This document shows positions 8,378 through 16,015 of a DNA stretch of 64,000 nt, in pieces (position 1 is the first letter of the stretch; every line of letters starts with the position of its first letter). Position numbers and translations under genes: made by a program. The notes beneath the pieces were generated by a model, which saw only the letters and a list, made by a program, of their open reading frames with translations, had not been told where the DNA came from and ran no database searches. Source of the stretch: Bacteroides sp. GM023 (GTDB taxonomy: Bacteria > Bacteroidota > Bacteroidia > Bacteroidales > Bacteroidaceae); the NCBI RefSeq assembly GCF_014750685.1, contig NZ_JAAXGE010000007.1, positions 1-64,000 of the forward strand, read 5' to 3'.

Positions 8378-8409
8378 ATGGATTAGATAAGTTTACTTAT
8401 CTAATCCAT
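8378..8409 (-). terminator. Hairpin terminator after the protease gene
   Basis: A perfect 14-bp inverted repeat with a TTTA loop (arm ATGGATTAGATAAG, 8378-8391 with 8396-8409) begins 10 bp after the protease stop and is followed on the minus strand by TTTCATATTT. It probably closes the DUF3244, aerolysin-like, MACPF and protease transcription unit. Confidence 0.7.
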
Positions 8410-8418
8410 TGATAAATA

Positions 8419-9531
8419 TTAATAAAAATGAGCATTCAATTTTGATGCTATATTATCAACCTTAACAAATATTGATGTAAAAGCTGCGCTTCCTTTGTGT
8501 ATACCTACTACTTTTTTACTGCTTGTAAGATATACTGGCCCTCCACTATCACCGGGCGCACTCAAATATGTAGCTTCGCCCATGTCTGTATAGCTGATTC
8601 CCTCGGCATTTATATTTGCGTTGGTACTTGTAATATAACCCTCAGATTGAGATATAGTCTGTCCTAGCTTGGTAACGTTATCTCCTGCCCAAATGTAATA
8701 TTCTTCTCCAGTAAGATCTCCATTATTGGGAACGGTGGTGAAACTTGTGACACTAATGAATGCTGCGTCGACAGAACCGCTTAGGATTGAATTATCACAG
8801 TTTCCGATTAATGTATTGTTATAATATGCCGGGTCACCTGTGTCATACGCGTGTCCTGCAGTGACAAAACCTTTTGCATTGAATCTAGTAGCCCTATATC
8901 CCATTGATGCGACACCATTGGGTGTACCTATAGTACTACCTGGGGATAATGAATGATTTTTAAATTCTTTTGTACATTGCTTAAATACAATTCCTGGAAA
9001 GTTCATCACTTCTGTCTTAAACTCTTTTATTCCCATTTCATTAGCCTTGTTAAGTTCTACCACGACATTATTCTCAAAATCATTCAGGTAATAATATTTT
9101 ATATTCTTTGCAGTCTGAGAATCTTTATTACTTTCAATAAATAAAGTGATTTTGGTTAGAGCATTATTCAACTCTGTATAAGAATAATTGCCTTTTATAT
9201 ATGTGACATCCTTATCACCAATCAACTTTATAAGGGTGGCTTTGGCATTTTCTACATCTCCCTTGAGGAAAACGATAAGTTTTCCATCTTCGTTAATATA
9301 ACTTCCTCCGTAATAGTCTGGATAGTCACTAACACTTAATGAACGAGTTTTCGTCATACCGAATGATTCTAATAATCTCATGCCAACCTCATGGGCTTTT
9401 GCATTGCTTTTTCTAGTAATACTTGGCAGCTCGTTATTTTCTTTTTGAAGTACATCGTCTTCTGAAGAGCATGATGATACTACTAATCCGAAAAATAACA
9501 TGAATGTCAAAGGTAGTAATAATTTTTTCAT
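8419..9531 (-). CDS. Secreted chymotrypsin-fold serine protease, lipoprotein (streptogrisin/alpha-lytic-like)
   Basis: Predicted serine endopeptidase anchored by a lipid at Cys21 (signal ...VVSSC, then SSEDD). Residues about 40-190 resemble an alpha-lytic/streptogrisin-type pro-region (YYGGSYINEDGKLIVFLKGD). The protease domain (about 200-370) shows the triad in order: His227 in GFVTAGHA, Asp255 in GSVDAAFI and Ser329 in APGDSGGPVY. The Cys residues typical of these enzymes are not obviously paired. It is the last gene before a hairpin terminator and follows the MACPF gene by 88 bp. Since aerolysin-type toxins are commonly activated by proteolysis, a maturation role is plausible, but this is inference. 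Confidence 0.8.
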   Translation of the reverse strand: MKKLLLPLTFMLFFGLVVSSCSSEDDVLQKENNELPSITRKSNAKAHEVGMRLLESFGMTKTRSLSVSDYPDYYGGSYINEDGKLIVFLKGDVENAKATLIKLIGDKDVTYIKGNYSYTELNNALTKITLFIESNKDSQTAKNIKYYYLNDFENNVVVELNKANEMGIKEFKTEVMNFPGIVFKQCTKEFKNHSLSPGSTIGTPNGVASMGYRATRFNAKGFVTAGHAYDTGDPAYYNNTLIGNCDNSILSGSVDAAFISVTSFTTVPNNGDLTGEEYYIWAGDNVTKLGQTISQSEGYITSTNANINAEGISYTDMGEATYLSAPGDSGGPVYLTSSKKVVGIHKGSAAFTSIFVKVDNIASKLNAHFY

Positions 9532-9589
9532 AAGCGGATAATTTGAATTAATAAATAATGCAGAGTATTTCCGTTAAAGGATTTTCTTT

Positions 9590-9611
9590 CTAATAGATGA
9601 ATATCTATTAG
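9590..9611 (-). other. Stem-loop between MACPF and protease genes
   Basis: A perfect 9-bp stem (CTAATAGAT/ATCTATTAG) with a 4-nt loop starts 9 bp after the MACPF stop. It lacks a long T tract, so it looks more like an attenuator, RNA-processing or stability element inside the operon than a full terminator. Confidence 0.45.
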
Positions 9612-9619
9612 TATTTTCA

Positions 9620-11266
9620 TTATAAACCGAATATTCTGTATCTTTGATACAAAGTTGTCATAGAAACCGATTTTACTGGTATGTTGTTAACCCATTCATA
9701 AATCCCATATGCATCAAGAATATAGTCATCATCGTAGTATGCGAAACAATATAAAGATTTAGGATTGTATATATACCAAATATTTGTATTTGGGTTTTTG
9801 AACTTGTACATTTCTGCTTCATTCACATTGTCTATTGGGAATGATAATGTTGTTTGGATAATAGGATTAATAACCTTATTCGGGTTTGCTTTAATTGCTA
9901 ATTTATAATATTTACTTTTTTCATCCTTTATAGCATTACTTTTTTCCGTAAAGGTTGTGATAATACTGTTTGCTTTTAACTCAGCATCGGATTGATTGGT
10001 TGCATTCGGGTTTGAGAATATAAGTTTGTCTCCTTGTCTTGTACTTAATACAGGAACAATATCATATAATTTTTCTCCCGAACTACTTTTGCGAACATAT
10101 ACTTTCATTATTTCAATATATGGTTCTTCTAGAACTTCTTGATATTGAAATTCCATATGTGTGTCATTGTATCTTTGCTTGAAATTTTCTTCTAGAATAA
10201 AGTCTGATATGGGATAGAGTCCACCATCTTGAATATCAATCATGGTATGTGTTCTCGAATCATTTAATGACTGCAACCAACTCGTTAAATTAATAGAAGC
10301 AGCTTTAACGTCATATGGAGGTGTTGCAACGTTGTATCCATAGGCTCCACCTAATGTTTTAATAGAGACACGTAATTCTGAGAAAGCTTCGTTTGCTGTG
10401 GATGAATTACCATCTTTTGTTCCGATAGTAAAATCTCCTGAAACAGAGTTCTTATCCCATGAATAGGATGCATTTATTGATGTATCCATATCACGTTCTT
10501 TACTCTGGAAATCAGTGCTTTTCTTATCAAGACCATAATATAAAGCTGAAGCTCGTCCTCCTGTATAATAGCATGTTAAGACAAATTCCCCATAACTTTG
10601 CATTAATTCAACCATAGATGAATTATAAAGAGCATCTACAAATAATTCATCTAAATAATCCGCTGAAATTCTTTTCAATGCACTAGGGGCAGTTTGTAGG
10701 GATATCATTCCATTAATGACTTCAACACTAAGTTCACCGTGTACTGCTTGTTGGGAATTATCTGTGTTATGTTTGAAAACATCGGTTATGGTTTTTGTTC
10801 TTCCCATTTTGAAAGGCCCTATGTTTAGTGAAAATCCCGATTTTATGGTTTTAGTATATGATGAGGTTGTTTCTAAACGCTCGAAACTTGCGTATGACAT
10901 AGCTTCTGTTGATGTTGTCCTTAACTCTTTGACAACTATGTATGAGGGATATCTTTCAAGTAATTTTTTCATATTTACAATTGGAAATCTTGCATTAGAG
11001 AAGTCCCCAATAATTGATGTTCCGTTTTCTATAGCATAAGAGTTCCCTAGAAAATCTGTAGCATCGGTATATGAAGCTCTTGTATTGGCTCTTGGCGTTG
11101 TTTTCTTTGACCAAACTCTAGGCAGATTTGGGTCACGCTCTTTCAAAATGATTTCTGATGTTGTATTATCTTGATCGTATAATGATGTAGGGTCACTAAT
11201 CTCATCTTCATTGCTGCATGACATAACGAACAGTATAATAAGTGAAAATGATAATAAATTTTTCAT
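9620..11266 (-). CDS. MACPF-domain lipoprotein (perforin-like)
   Basis: Membrane-attack-complex/perforin family protein, predicted to assemble beta-barrel pores. The 548 residues have a lipoprotein signal (VMSC, Cys17). The MACPF domain covers about 65-350 and contains the signature YGEFVLTCYYTGGRA (225-239), with the conserved Tyr-Gly and Gly-Gly. The C-terminal 200 residues form separate domains. A B. thetaiotaomicron protein of this type and size (BT_3439) has a known crystal structure with a MACPF domain and two C-terminal domains. The family also includes the Bacteroidales secreted antimicrobial proteins (BSAPs). It starts 12 bp after the aerolysin-like gene, so the two are cotranscribed. 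The target is unknown. Confidence 0.85.
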   Translation of the reverse strand: MKNLLSFSLIILFVMSCSNEDEISDPTSLYDQDNTTSEIILKERDPNLPRVWSKKTTPRANTRASYTDATDFLGNSYAIENGTSIIGDFSNARFPIVNMKKLLERYPSYIVVKELRTTSTEAMSYASFERLETTSSYTKTIKSGFSLNIGPFKMGRTKTITDVFKHNTDNSQQAVHGELSVEVINGMISLQTAPSALKRISADYLDELFVDALYNSSMVELMQSYGEFVLTCYYTGGRASALYYGLDKKSTDFQSKERDMDTSINASYSWDKNSVSGDFTIGTKDGNSSTANEAFSELRVSIKTLGGAYGYNVATPPYDVKAASINLTSWLQSLNDSRTHTMIDIQDGGLYPISDFILEENFKQRYNDTHMEFQYQEVLEEPYIEIMKVYVRKSSSGEKLYDIVPVLSTRQGDKLIFSNPNATNQSDAELKANSIITTFTEKSNAIKDEKSKYYKLAIKANPNKVINPIIQTTLSFPIDNVNEAEMYKFKNPNTNIWYIYNPKSLYCFAYYDDDYILDAYGIYEWVNNIPVKSVSMTTLYQRYRIFGL

Positions 11267-11278
11267 ATTGATGTGGTT

Positions 11279-12607
11279 TTAGAATGTGATTGGTGATGAC
11301 TGATTTGCATTTCTGATATTGACTTTTCCTTTTACACTTCGTTGAGTGTCTAGGTTTATTTCTTCAAAATCTGGTTCAAAGATTTCGTCTACATATATTC
11401 TTCCGCTCCAACGTCCGGGCAGTTTGGCTTCTCTATCATTATAAGTAATAGTAGCTACATAGTCTATTGATACATCATAGACTTTATAGTAATATGTCAT
11501 TACGAGTTTAGTGCGAGGCTTGACTACAACTGGTACGAGTTGGTGCAATTTTCTTTCAAACACTTTGCGTACGTTGCGCTCATATTTGGTATCGGCTGGT
11601 ATCTGCATGTTGGGAATAAGGTCAATTTCACCTAATGTAACTGTGGGACGGGCAAATTTTAAATCAGAAGCAGAGACTCTAAATGCGATTCCTTTCTCTT
11701 CTTCAAAATAAGACTCTTCTTCTACAATTTTTTCAAATTCTAAATTTTCTCGTCTTAATTGTGATGATGAATTTGTTGTTGCTTGTTGAATGGCAATATT
11801 TTCTCTTTGAGTTACTGTCGCGGAATAGGAATTAATAAATTCTAGATTCTTCAACTTGAATAGGACATCAGGAGTTATAGAAAATTCTTGGTGTGTGAGT
11901 TGTGTATATTTACTAAAACCTACTGCTGCTCTTTTGATATCTACTACATAATTAAATATATCCCACCATGAGCCACTGCTCCCTTGTCCAATATATAATT
12001 CATTTTGAATAACATATTTTCCAGGATTACTGGTTGCAGGTATAATATCCCACGAATCCATAGCCCCTTCAGTGGAATTATTACTCATTGCAAGTAGGAT
12101 TTTGACATTTGGATTATCTGTATAATGACCAACAGCTAAACGTGTTCCTGAATAGTTTGAATAAATTAAATAGGGAATACCAGTTATTGATGGTGGTATT
12201 TGGACATGGAATTGTACATCAAATCCTCCATTGCGTCCCGTAGAAACAACTTTTTGTCCCGCTCCGGTACTTGATAGATATTGACCATCAGTGCTAAATG
12301 TGAAAGGTAGCTCTCTGATAGCCCACATGTTTCCTGAAAAGTATTGGTCATAATTGCTTGAAGCTACCCTTGCCTTTTTCTTTTTCAATTCTATCATTCT
12401 TTCCTTTAATGCTTTTAATTCATTTGTCATTTTAAAAGGTTCTAAACTTCCTGACTCAAGACTGTCTGTTTCCAAGGCTCTTGTTTTTGGTGATAAATTT
12501 AGTCCTTCGGTGGAAAACTGCATTTCGCTTTCAATCTCATTCTCACAAGAATACAATAATAGTGTGATGCAAGACATCACTAATAAGGATTTAAAAATGT
12601 TTCTCAT
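11279..12607 (-). CDS. Lipoprotein with beta-trefoil-like and aerolysin-like pore-forming domains
   Basis: The chosen start gives 442 residues beginning MRNIFKSLLVMSC with lipobox LYSC; an ATG 36 bp upstream (12643) is less likely because it would put NPLKLII before the signal. Residues about 90-250 look like a beta-trefoil (YLIYSNYSGTRLAVG, then SWDIIPA..NPGKYVIQNE, then HQEFSITPDV), a fold usually binding sugars. About 250-440 matches the aerolysin/ETX-MTX2 pattern: a Ser/Thr/Asn/Gln-rich strand pair, then LVPVVVKPRTKLVMTYYY, DYVATITYNDREA and LPGRWSGRIY. Trefoil-plus-aerolysin is a known toxin-lectin arrangement. The call is by pattern and needs structural confirmation. Confidence 0.6.
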   Translation of the reverse strand: MRNIFKSLLVMSCITLLLYSCENEIESEMQFSTEGLNLSPKTRALETDSLESGSLEPFKMTNELKALKERMIELKKKKARVASSNYDQYFSGNMWAIRELPFTFSTDGQYLSSTGAGQKVVSTGRNGGFDVQFHVQIPPSITGIPYLIYSNYSGTRLAVGHYTDNPNVKILLAMSNNSTEGAMDSWDIIPATSNPGKYVIQNELYIGQGSSGSWWDIFNYVVDIKRAAVGFSKYTQLTHQEFSITPDVLFKLKNLEFINSYSATVTQRENIAIQQATTNSSSQLRRENLEFEKIVEEESYFEEEKGIAFRVSASDLKFARPTVTLGEIDLIPNMQIPADTKYERNVRKVFERKLHQLVPVVVKPRTKLVMTYYYKVYDVSIDYVATITYNDREAKLPGRWSGRIYVDEIFEPDFEEINLDTQRSVKGKVNIRNANQSSPITF

Positions 12608-12657
12608 AATTATTAGTTTTAGTGGGTTTGTATTATTTTTCATTAATATGATATTGT

Positions 12658-13038
12658 TTACTGTTCAATGCTAAATTTTCCAATGAAAGTCGTATCTTCT
12701 TCTATATAAAGTAGTTCATAATGACCGACTTTGAAACCTTCCAAATCAATCTTATAAACTTCTGCTTCATTAGGAGTTACTATCACATCTTGGAACATGA
12801 TGTTTCCTTGCTGATCTTTTACTTGGAAGATGACTTGCTTGTCTACATGTTCTAAAAAACGAACTTCGATGGAGTTTTCGTCGAGGATAGCTTCTATAGG
12901 AATAGAAACTGGTACTTCTCTATGCTGATGCCATATTTTGATAACTAAACGCTTAGTTCTATGCTCTGATAGAGTATTGGCTTCCATCGTCATAAATGAA
13001 ATGCCAATTAATAATAATACAATACTTAGTCTTTTCAT
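12658..13038 (-). CDS. DUF3244 small exported protein
   Basis: The 126 residues (start MKRLSIVLLLIG; the upstream start at 13059 is rejected because it overlaps the promoter motif) have a cleavable signal peptide (about 1-21) and one Ig-like beta-sandwich domain of the DUF3244 type (VPVSIPIEAILDENSIEVRFLE, then VIFQVKDQQGNIMFQDVI, ending VGHYELLYIEEDTTFIGKFSIEQ). DUF3244 proteins in Bacteroides are often found beside a TPR-membrane regulator, as here. It is the first gene after the promoter and probably leads the operon with the aerolysin-like gene. Biochemical function is unknown. Confidence 0.8.
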   Translation of the reverse strand: MKRLSIVLLLIGISFMTMEANTLSEHRTKRLVIKIWHQHREVPVSIPIEAILDENSIEVRFLEHVDKQVIFQVKDQQGNIMFQDVIVTPNEAEVYKIDLEGFKVGHYELLYIEEDTTFIGKFSIEQ

Positions 13039-13056
13039 ATCTTTAATTGTTTTCTG

Positions 13057-13088
13057 CAAAGTTATAGAGATATGAAGGGGTGCACAAG
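13057..13088 (-). promoter_or_regulatory. Promoter of the DUF3244/pore-protein operon
   Basis: On the minus strand TAACTTTG (13057-13064) matches TAnnTTTG exactly, and CTTG (13085-13088) lies 20 nt upstream as a -33 element (3 of 4). Transcription would start about 10-12 nt before the DUF3244 start. Confidence 0.65.
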
Positions 13089-13104
13089 CAAAAGACGTTT
13101 TTCG

Positions 13105-13156
13105 GCGTGGACAAAAGACTGTTGATAATCAGTAGTTTATGCACTTTTGCGTGGAC
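13105..13156. promoter_or_regulatory. Direct repeats upstream of the pore-protein operon, candidate operator
   Basis: The octamer GCGTGGAC occurs at 13105-13112 and 13149-13156, exactly 44 bp apart, just upstream of the -33 element. The sequence GTAGTTTA is also repeated (13132-13139 and 13170-13177). Placement fits binding sites for a regulator, possibly the adjacent TPR protein. This is inference. Confidence 0.4.
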
Positions 13157-13198
13157 GGCTTCTTAAACTGTAGTTTATTTCCTTCTAAAATGAAGGTA

Positions 13199-14896
13199 TT
13201 AGTGCATATTTTCAATCAAGTACTCATATAATGTAGCATTATCATTCAGCAATGCAATGTTCAGTTTTTCTCTAAGCCTAAGCCGTTTTTTTCTTACTGA
13301 ATCGCTTGCAATATTTAGTAACTTCGCTTCTGTGTTAGTGTCAAATCCGCACATACATAAACAGCAATACAAAAAGTCTTGTTCTGGTAAATTGGGGCAT
13401 AAACTATATATGTATTTTGATAAATTTGGATAGATATATGTTATTTCATCTGCAATGAGTTCCCATTGTTTATCTGTTATTAATGGCTTATCATTTCTTG
13501 GCTTATTTTGTTTGGCTAATCGTACCAACTCTTTAAATACCGGTGAATTTTCTAGAGATTTATGTTGTAATTCCTTATAATTGCTAGTTAAAAGTGATAT
13601 TTCTTCCTCTATCTTATTATAGTTGTCATCTTTTTCTTTAAATGTGTCTAATAACTTTTTTCTCTCTTCCAATTCTAATGAGACATAGAGAAAATCTGTT
13701 TTAATCCGGTTTAATTCATCGCGTTGTCTTTGGATTTTCTCTTTTACTTGTTTTCGATATAATAAGTACACTATCGTTATCAATAATAAGCATGAAATGC
13801 AGATAACTGAAAATATAATGTAGCTTTGTTGTTTAATCTTTAATCTATCGACTTCTTGGCTGATTTTTAAATGATTATATTTAGATTCTATGTTTAATAT
13901 CTTAGATTGGTTGTCAGCGTATACGATAGAATCTACCATGTCAACATATTCTTCCAGGTAGGCAAGCGCTTCTTTATAGTTTCTCTCTGCATTATGGATT
14001 TGATAATATAAATAATTGATGCTACACGTATATTGGGGATCATCTTGTGGCATTTTAGATAATAGTTCTTTAGCTTTATCTATAGAATCAGTTGTGGTAT
14101 ATAAGTCAATCAGTGCTACATAATCAGGCATTTTTTCTTTTCCCGTCGATAATGCTTTAAGAAAGTACTTTTCGGCTTTATTATATTCTTCTCGCATTAC
14201 ATAAATATTTCCTAAAGCATTATTTATTGAAGCGGTAACTTCTATATCTTTAGTATTAGCTGCTACGGAATCAGCGATAGTCAGTATTTCTAAAACACGT
14301 GATAATGAGTCTATGCATGCATATTCACGTCCTATGTTTTTTAATGCACAGGCATAACTATCTGTATTATTTTCTTTTTTGAAACATTCGGCAGCGGTCT
14401 CGTATTTTTTGATAGCTTCTGTGAACATGAATTTTTCTCTATACAAATCACCTATATAGCCATATGTGTATCCAGTGAGATTATTGAGATGATTCTTTTC
14501 TGTAATCTCTAAGGCATTGGTGTATATTGACATTGCTTTATCATAATCTCCTTCTGCAAAATAGGCGCGGCCTAAATAAATTAAGATTTGCGCTTGTTCA
14601 TTGGGAGTGCCATATGATGAATACCAATCATAAGCTCTCTCAAATTGATAAGTTGGTAGAATGTCATTGAAGATTTTATCTGTTACTTTTCCTGATAGCA
14701 TACACCAGCGTGCAAATGTTCCGTCGTCTAACTTTTCGGGGGATGGTATATTGCTTAGCATATTTGATGCACTGTCGGGATTAACTTCAATGATTTTCTC
14801 GATTTCATTGAGTAGTTTATCGGAATCGGTATGTTGTTTACTACATCCTGATAGTAGAAATGTCAATGTGAATAATATATAGATAAGCTTTTTCAT
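13199..14896 (-). CDS. TPR membrane regulator with C-terminal helix-turn-helix
   Basis: The start at MKKLIYILFTLTFLLSGCSK gives 565 residues; an upstream ATG at 14953 would place 19 residues before the signal. It has a lipobox-like LSGC, then TPR repeats from about 85 to 360 (YLGRAYFAEGDYDKAMSIY, GYIGDLYREKFMFTEAIKKYE). A transmembrane helix lies at about 374-396, then a coiled coil (about 400-455) and a C-terminal region with a LuxR-like recognition helix (EAKLLNIASDSVRKKRLRLREKL). This TPR-membrane-DNA-binding layout is a known Bacteroides regulator type. It lies 160 bp upstream of the DUF3244 operon on the same strand and is the likely sensor-regulator of that operon. Confidence 0.75.
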   Translation of the reverse strand: MKKLIYILFTLTFLLSGCSKQHTDSDKLLNEIEKIIEVNPDSASNMLSNIPSPEKLDDGTFARWCMLSGKVTDKIFNDILPTYQFERAYDWYSSYGTPNEQAQILIYLGRAYFAEGDYDKAMSIYTNALEITEKNHLNNLTGYTYGYIGDLYREKFMFTEAIKKYETAAECFKKENNTDSYACALKNIGREYACIDSLSRVLEILTIADSVAANTKDIEVTASINNALGNIYVMREEYNKAEKYFLKALSTGKEKMPDYVALIDLYTTTDSIDKAKELLSKMPQDDPQYTCSINYLYYQIHNAERNYKEALAYLEEYVDMVDSIVYADNQSKILNIESKYNHLKISQEVDRLKIKQQSYIIFSVICISCLLLITIVYLLYRKQVKEKIQRQRDELNRIKTDFLYVSLELEERKKLLDTFKEKDDNYNKIEEEISLLTSNYKELQHKSLENSPVFKELVRLAKQNKPRNDKPLITDKQWELIADEITYIYPNLSKYIYSLCPNLPEQDFLYCCLCMCGFDTNTEAKLLNIASDSVRKKRLRLREKLNIALLNDNATLYEYLIENMH

Positions 14897-15037
14897 CAGT
14901 TTGTGTGTTTTAGTTTTGTTATAAAAGTAGTCTATTTTTCGATAGGATGTCATTTAATCGGATTTTATTTAGGGAATTTTCTCTCACAGGATTAGATTTT
15001 TAACTGAATGCGCGGTCTTATGTTTTAAAATATATAC

Positions 15038-15045
15038 TACTTTTG
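15038..15045 (+). promoter_or_regulatory. -7 element of the lipoprotein/PagL-like operon
   Basis: TACTTTTG matches TAnnTTTG and lies 31 bp before the start codon. No clear -33 TTTG is seen at 19-22 bp, so only half the promoter is supported. Confidence 0.45.
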
Positions 15046-15076
15046 TCCTCAACAAAAACGACAAAAGAACAACGTC

Positions 15077-16015
15077 ATGAAAAAATTCATAGACTTAACG
15101 GCATATCTTCTTATTCTATTGGTGTTTTATGGTTGCAACGGTGATGTATTTGTTGATGATTTCCGGTCTTCCGATTCCGAACTGACTTTGGATGGGAACG
15201 GTGATGTTAAAACCATCCGATTTGCATCTTCTAATTGGGATTTTTTAATATATACTTATAGTGATGGTTTCTCTTATCCATATAAAATCTATGATGAGGA
15301 TGGTAACCTGACAACGACAGGAGAAGTTGCATATTTGGAGGGATTGGGAAAGGTTGTGTGTGATGAAGATTTGACAGGCTTCACAATAGAACGCAGTAAC
15401 TCTAAAGAACTGAAGATTACAGTGGACGAAAATGCCCGAGCTACTAACTTCCGATTCATGATTATGGCGGCCAATGAATATGAATACCAGGAAATTTATG
15501 TTGATATTTCGCCGTCGGACAGATATGTGTTCGATCATATCACTTATTCTTTAGATGCGTATTCTTATGCAAAGAAAAGAGAGAAACAGAAGAGTTTCGT
15601 GCAAAGTAACGGTTGGGATATTCCTTATCCTTGTCCCTTGTTTCCATACGAGAATGCTCGTTATGAAGTAATATTCAGTAGTGAAATGCCTGGAGCCTTT
15701 CAACTTTTGGGAGGAGGCAATTTGACAGTAGAAATACCGAGTATGAAAAGCGGATATTTGGGGTTGAATGGTAAGCAGGCACAATATTCTTCTGTACAAC
15801 AGACACTGCCTCTCCCCGATACGGGGCAGATAGAAGTTCCTATCCCGGCTTATACAACTCAGCGTATTACTCTATGGATGGACTATGAATGGTTTGAAAC
15901 AAGATACACTCTCCATGCCACTCATCCCAAGACAGGAAAACAACGGGTCATAACCGGTATGTTGCAGAGTAAAATGCCCGGGGAATATGAAATAAAACAG
16001 GAGGATTTCAAATGA
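15077..16015 (+). CDS. Hypothetical lipoprotein
   Basis: The 312 residues begin with a lipoprotein signal (lipobox FYGC, Cys20). Residues about 30-140 have the repeated strand pattern of bacterial Ig-like domains common in Bacteroides (LTLDGNGDVKTIRFASSNWDF, then LKITVDENARATNFRFMIMA). The remainder is beta-rich with no enzymatic motif I know (QRITLWMDYEWFETRYTLHATHP). Its stop overlaps the next gene's start by 4 bp (ATGA), so it is translationally coupled to the PagL-like outer-membrane protein and may act with it at the cell surface. Confidence 0.6.
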   Translation: MKKFIDLTAYLLILLVFYGCNGDVFVDDFRSSDSELTLDGNGDVKTIRFASSNWDFLIYTYSDGFSYPYKIYDEDGNLTTTGEVAYLEGLGKVVCDEDLTGFTIERSNSKELKITVDENARATNFRFMIMAANEYEYQEIYVDISPSDRYVFDHITYSLDAYSYAKKREKQKSFVQSNGWDIPYPCPLFPYENARYEVIFSSEMPGAFQLLGGGNLTVEIPSMKSGYLGLNGKQAQYSSVQQTLPLPDTGQIEVPIPAYTTQRITLWMDYEWFETRYTLHATHPKTGKQRVITGMLQSKMPGEYEIKQEDFK

